A stretch of 64,000 nucleotides of DNA from Solirubrobacteraceae bacterium (GTDB taxonomy: Bacteria > Actinomycetota > Thermoleophilia > Solirubrobacterales > Solirubrobacteraceae), in contig JANWIP010000022.1 in the NCBI GenBank assembly GCA_025449845.1, positions 30,630-94,629 on the forward strand, in the 5' to 3' direction. The position numbers and the translations under genes are program-made. Each line of letters starts with the position of its first letter. Positions within the stretch are counted from its first letter, which is position 1. The notes below the pieces were generated by a model. It worked only from the letters and a program-made list of their open reading frames with translations, was not told the origin of the DNA and ran no database searches. Positions 61,540-64,000 of the stretch are shown one piece after another.

Positions 61540-61692
61540 TCACGGACACGCGATCACGCCCAACCCCGAGGCGCTTGACGTTTCGGGCCCGTCGTTGACG
61601 GCGAGGCGCACCGTGGAGACTGCGCGTCCGCTCCTGGTGTGGCGCAGCTGCGGGTCGCGGGTCAGGCGCCCGATCAACGCGGCGCGGTTGAG
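61540..61692 (-). pseudogene. N-terminal fragment of a single-stranded DNA-binding protein gene (ssb)
   Basis: On the minus strand, LNRAALIGRLTRDPQLRHTR and then [14 protein letters not shown] is the conserved start of SSB (N-R-x2-LIGRLT-x-DP-x-LR). The frame turns unrelated after about 36 residues and stops at 61540; no start codon is left. The rest of 61353-61801 shows no gene. It may come from a plasmid- or phage-borne ssb or a degraded chromosomal copy. Confidence 0.6.
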
Positions 61693-61801
61693 TGCAGTCC
61701 CCGGCTCGTCGCGTCGAGCGTGATGGCGCTGGCGTCGGACGCGGAGGCTGGTGTGGTCTTCCTGCGGGGCTGTGCATTCTCATTACTCAACCTTGATCCC
61801 T

Positions 61802-61957
61802 TCACGGATAGATATTTTCCCACGGAGCAAACTTGCCAGGACCTTTGTAGTCCCAGTGTCCTTCTGGGTGGTACTTATCGGGTGTATGCCAGCGCCACTC
61901 GCCAAAGGCGTCCTTTACGCGCTCTCCGCGCGGGTTGCTTGGGTTCCTTTCGATCAC
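61802..61957 (-). CDS. 51-aa toxin-like tail of the Rhs locus
   Basis: A small frame whose GTG overlaps the stop of the HEAT gene (TAGTG). The product reads NPRGERVKDAFGEWRWHTPD then KYHPEGHWDYKGPG and ends WENIYP. The WRWH-x-D and GHWD pattern resembles the last ~45 residues of C-terminal toxin domains in Rhs and related polymorphic toxins. It could be a displaced toxin tip that lost its Rhs carrier or, less likely, an independent small protein. Confidence 0.45.
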   Translation of the reverse strand: MIERNPSNPRGERVKDAFGEWRWHTPDKYHPEGHWDYKGPGKFAPWENIYP

Positions 61958-62571
61958 TACTCACTGGCATCCCCCGGTTTTGCTCGTAGAGCACGTTTAG
62001 CCTGTAGGTTCCGTGGCCAGGGTAGCGACTTTGCGGCCCCCTCTAGCGCCCCACGGCTCTCGGGCGCTCTGATCTGCGCCAGCGCCATTGCTGCAACGCG
62101 GCGGGTTCGGGCGTTTCGCCCACATAGCGCGGTAGAAAGCACAGGTACAGCGCTACGGTGTGGCATCTGAGCAAGGGCATAGATGATAACTCGCTTGTCA
62201 CCCTCGGCGAGATTGGAGACGCGCTCCTCTAACGTCCGAATCAGAGCGGGGATAGCCCTCCGTGCTCTAAGCCGACCTAGCTCTCTGGCTGCAAACGTAA
62301 AGGGCGGCCCTGCTTCCATGTCGAGACATTCGATTAGACCGTCTACGGCGTCGTCTGTGTCAATCTGGCTCAAGGCAAACACAGCGCCCATCCGGCTCCG
62401 AAGATCGGCGTGGCGGAGGTTCGCTCGCAAAATGGAGATGCTGCGATCAGTGGCGACCTTTCTAAGCTCCGAAAGGAGTGCGCGCCTTCGTCGGACATCT
62501 AGCTCGTCGGCTTCCAGCGCCTCAATCAGATTCTGCTCGCCTTGGTTGTCTCCCCTTATATTCCGCGTCAT
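61957..62571 (-). CDS. HEAT-repeat protein, possible immunity protein
   Basis: A 204-aa protein of about six HEAT-like helical pairs (LRSRMGAVFALSQIDTDDAV, FAARELGRLRARRAIPALIR, VAAMALAQIRAPESRGALEG). HEAT-repeat proteins are common immunity proteins beside polymorphic toxins, and this one lies between a displaced rhs fragment and a toxin-like tail on the same strand. No direct evidence of function. The ATG follows a poorly conserved 85-bp stretch after the rhs fragment. Confidence 0.65.
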   Translation of the reverse strand: MTRNIRGDNQGEQNLIEALEADELDVRRRRALLSELRKVATDRSISILRANLRHADLRSRMGAVFALSQIDTDDAVDGLIECLDMEAGPPFTFAARELGRLRARRAIPALIRTLEERVSNLAEGDKRVIIYALAQMPHRSAVPVLSTALCGRNARTRRVAAMALAQIRAPESRGALEGAAKSLPWPRNLQAKRALRAKPGDASE

Positions 62572-62656
62572 CTAAGGAGATGGAGGATTTTTTCAATCGT
62601 GACTTTTATGATTGTGATCTTGCCTAGCTGTGTTACTTGCTGGTATGTCTGCTGTC

Positions 62657-62945
62657 TTACCAAGCGCGTTGCGCTGTAGCGGGGTCGTAGACCCGAGCCC
62701 GTAGATAGATGAGCCCCGTGTCGCTGCTCGTGTACTGCCCGTCATAGCCGAGCGGCGTGGTTGCGGCCCCAGCGTGCCCGCTTTGGTTGCCGTAGGCGTC
62801 ATAGGTAAAGCTCGCTTCTTTGGCGCCGGTTGAGCTCGACAGTAGCCGCGTGGAGCCCTGCTGGTCGTGGTGTAGATAGAGGGCGGTCCCAGTCGAGGTG
62901 TTGATTTGCTCGACAGTTATGTCGAGTCGGCCGTACACGTAGCTG
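62657..62945 (-). pseudogene. Displaced rhs core fragment
   Basis: About 95 codons nearly matching the 3' part of the main rhs core: VEQINTSTGTALYLHHDQQG, FTYDAYGNQSGHAG, SSDTGLIYLRARVYDPATAQ, then a stop within three codons. It starts directly after the immunity gene stop. Such displaced core pieces carry alternative toxin tips for recombination; here the tip is lost. Confidence 0.8.
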
Positions 62946-62949
62946 CCGC

Positions 62950-63192
62950 TCAATCGGAGTCGTAGTATCGCAAGGCAGCCTCGAGCTCGGCGAGACCAGC
63001 ATCGACAACTCCTTGACCGACATACCGCTCCAGCTCGATGTGCCCGTCGGGAAAGAAGTCGATCTCCCAACGCTCGCCCGGTACATCGAGCGTGACTCGA
63101 ATGGCTTCGGGTCGATCCACTGAGAGCTTGTAGGACGCGCGCCGCTCGTTCAGCGCAGTACAGAACCGTAGGACATCATCTAGCACCGTCAT
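62950..63192 (-). CDS. Putative immunity protein of the Rhs toxin
   Basis: An 80-aa acidic protein (LDVPGERWEIDFFPDGHIEL, then AGLAELEAALRYYDSD). Its ATG overlaps the rhs stop by 4 bp (ATGA), the standard position of a cognate immunity gene. No named immunity family recognised. Cognate specificity is inferred from position. Confidence 0.75.
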   Translation of the reverse strand: MTVLDDVLRFCTALNERRASYKLSVDRPEAIRVTLDVPGERWEIDFFPDGHIELERYVGQGVVDAGLAELEAALRYYDSD

Positions 63193-64000
63193 GGCTTATT
63201 GTACTTTCCTTCCGTCAAGAGCTTGAGGATCGTTTTATAGCCAGGCTCTCCCGCTTTCGCTGCCGCCCGGACATCAGAAATCGGCATCTGCTGAATGTCC
63301 GCCCACGACGGCGAGCCCGGAGGAAGGGGAGCCCTTGTGATCGAGCCGACCTTACCCTTCAGGGCATCGGCGACAGTAATGTCTGCCTCGTCAGCGCCCT
63401 CTCCTCCGGCAAACAGGGCGGCGCCTGCGATGGCTCCCTCTAGCCCGTGTGCGACTGATGCGAAGTAGCCGCACCCGTTTTCGTAGGATTCGATCTCTTC
63501 TTCGTAGTAGGGGATCGGGTTGAGCGGACTTTCTGAGATGAAGTTGCCTTCTGTCCAGAAACTTTCACTGAACGGGTTCCAGCTGCTGAGTCCGGTGGGG
63601 TCGCTCGCGTTGAAAGGATTGTCGCCCGCGTAGTTGTAGGGCGCGCGCGTAGCCATCACGGCCGGATCGACGCGGAGGAATTGCGCGGTCGCCGGGTCGT
63701 AGACCCGCGCTCGTAGGTAGATGAGTCCGGTGTCGCTGCTTGTGTATTGGGCGTCGTATCCGAGCGCGGTTTTCGCGGTACCCGTCGTCCCGGTGGTGTT
63801 GCCGTAGGCGTCGTATGTGAATGTTGCTTCCTTGGCGCCGGTCAAGCCAGTGAGCACTCGTGTAGAGCCTTGTTGGTCATGGTGCAGGTATAGGACGGCG
63901 CCGGTCGAGGTGTTGATTTGCTCGACTGGAAGGTTGCCGGGTCCGTAGATGTAGCTGTTTGTCCCATCGCTTAGGAGCAACGGAACACGCCGGTTGGCAC
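63189..64000 (-). CDS. Rhs-repeat polymorphic toxin, C-terminal part (runs off the window)
   Basis: Open from the right edge. RHS-core end motifs are present: YLHHDQQGSTRVLTGLTG, FTYDAYGNTTGTTG, YTSSDTGLIYLRARVYDP, FLRVDP, then DNPFNASDPTGL, the usual core-to-toxin border. The variable tip is about 135 residues, with a membrane-like Gly/Ala stretch (GLEGAIAGAALFAGGEG), then KGKVGSITRAPLPPGSPSWA and EPGYKTILKLLTEGKYNKP. This tip pattern looks like a known but unnamed toxin type of Rhs proteins; its activity is not clear. The N-terminus and delivery domain lie beyond 64000. Confidence 0.88.
   Translation of the reverse strand, partial: ANRRVPLLLSDGTNSYIYGPGNLPVEQINTSTGAVLYLHHDQQGSTRVLTGLTGAKEATFTYDAYGNTTGTTGTAKTALGYDAQYTSSDTGLIYLRARVYDPATAQFLRVDPAVMATRAPYNYAGDNPFNASDPTGLSSWNPFSESFWTEGNFISESPLNPIPYYEEEIESYENGCGYFASVAHGLEGAIAGAALFAGGEGADEADITVADALKGKVGSITRAPLPPGSPSWADIQQMPISDVRAAAKAGEPGYKTILKLLTEGKYNKP

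Overview
The window is high-GC chromosomal DNA with short intergenic gaps, GTG/TTG starts, leaderless-looking promoters and many actinobacterial families: an RsbU/V/W-type partner-switching set, a PE-LIG-POL LigD, a SARP-cyclase-ATPase regulator, DUF2339, a 14-helix efflux pump, and secreted LamG/IPT proteins ending in a short beta domain. Together these suggest the Thermoleophilia/Solirubrobacterales (inference from gene content only; no rRNA is present).

Layout. 1-4.8 kb: stress-sigma partner-switching genes (sigma region 4 end, anti-sigma kinase, MFS porter, PP2C phosphatase, STAS antagonist). 4.7-20.1 kb: mostly ordinary chromosomal genes (LigD, flippase-like protein, SDR, MmcQ, flavoprotein, TetR and divergent DUF2339, hydrolase, PIG-L deacetylase, 1403-aa regulator). 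20.1-25.4 kb: a hydrolase-glycosyltransferase fusion, a VapBC-like pair, and several damaged genes (two methyltransferases, one STAS-like protein). 25.5-28.7 kb: a compact three-gene operon (winged-helix protein, AAA-type ATPase, PD-(D/E)XK nuclease) that I do not recognise as any named system; it is the best candidate for an undescribed defence-type system.

30.3-40.6 kb is a genomic island in the 3' half of tRNA-Pro(CGG), flanked by a 43-bp perfect direct repeat. It carries a GST, three small membrane/secreted proteins with a shared 18-bp intergenic repeat, a giant LamG/IPT surface protein and a RES-Xre toxin-antitoxin pair, but no integrase. Integrase-arm-like TTACTGCCC motifs also lie left of the left repeat, suggesting tandem elements accreted here and that the three-gene cassette may belong to an older one.

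40.7-48.4 kb returns to housekeeping and metabolism (Nif3, efflux pump, epimerase, PRC-barrel, UbiE/UbiA-like pair) and a cyclooxygenase-like heme peroxidase. 48.4-50.9 kb is a gene graveyard: fragments of an MFS gene, a PIN toxin, a second bcp, an IclR regulator, a methyltransferase and a conjugative relaxase joined end to end around one probable cupin. 50.9-61.4 kb is ordinary again (Bcp, topoisomerase IB, ferritin-like, Fpg, glycosidase, APH/HAD pair, ALDH, cyclophilin). 61.5-64 kb is the 3' part of an Rhs polymorphic-toxin locus: an rhs gene running off the window, its immunity gene, a displaced rhs fragment, a HEAT-repeat protein and a 51-aa toxin-like tail, next to an ssb fragment.
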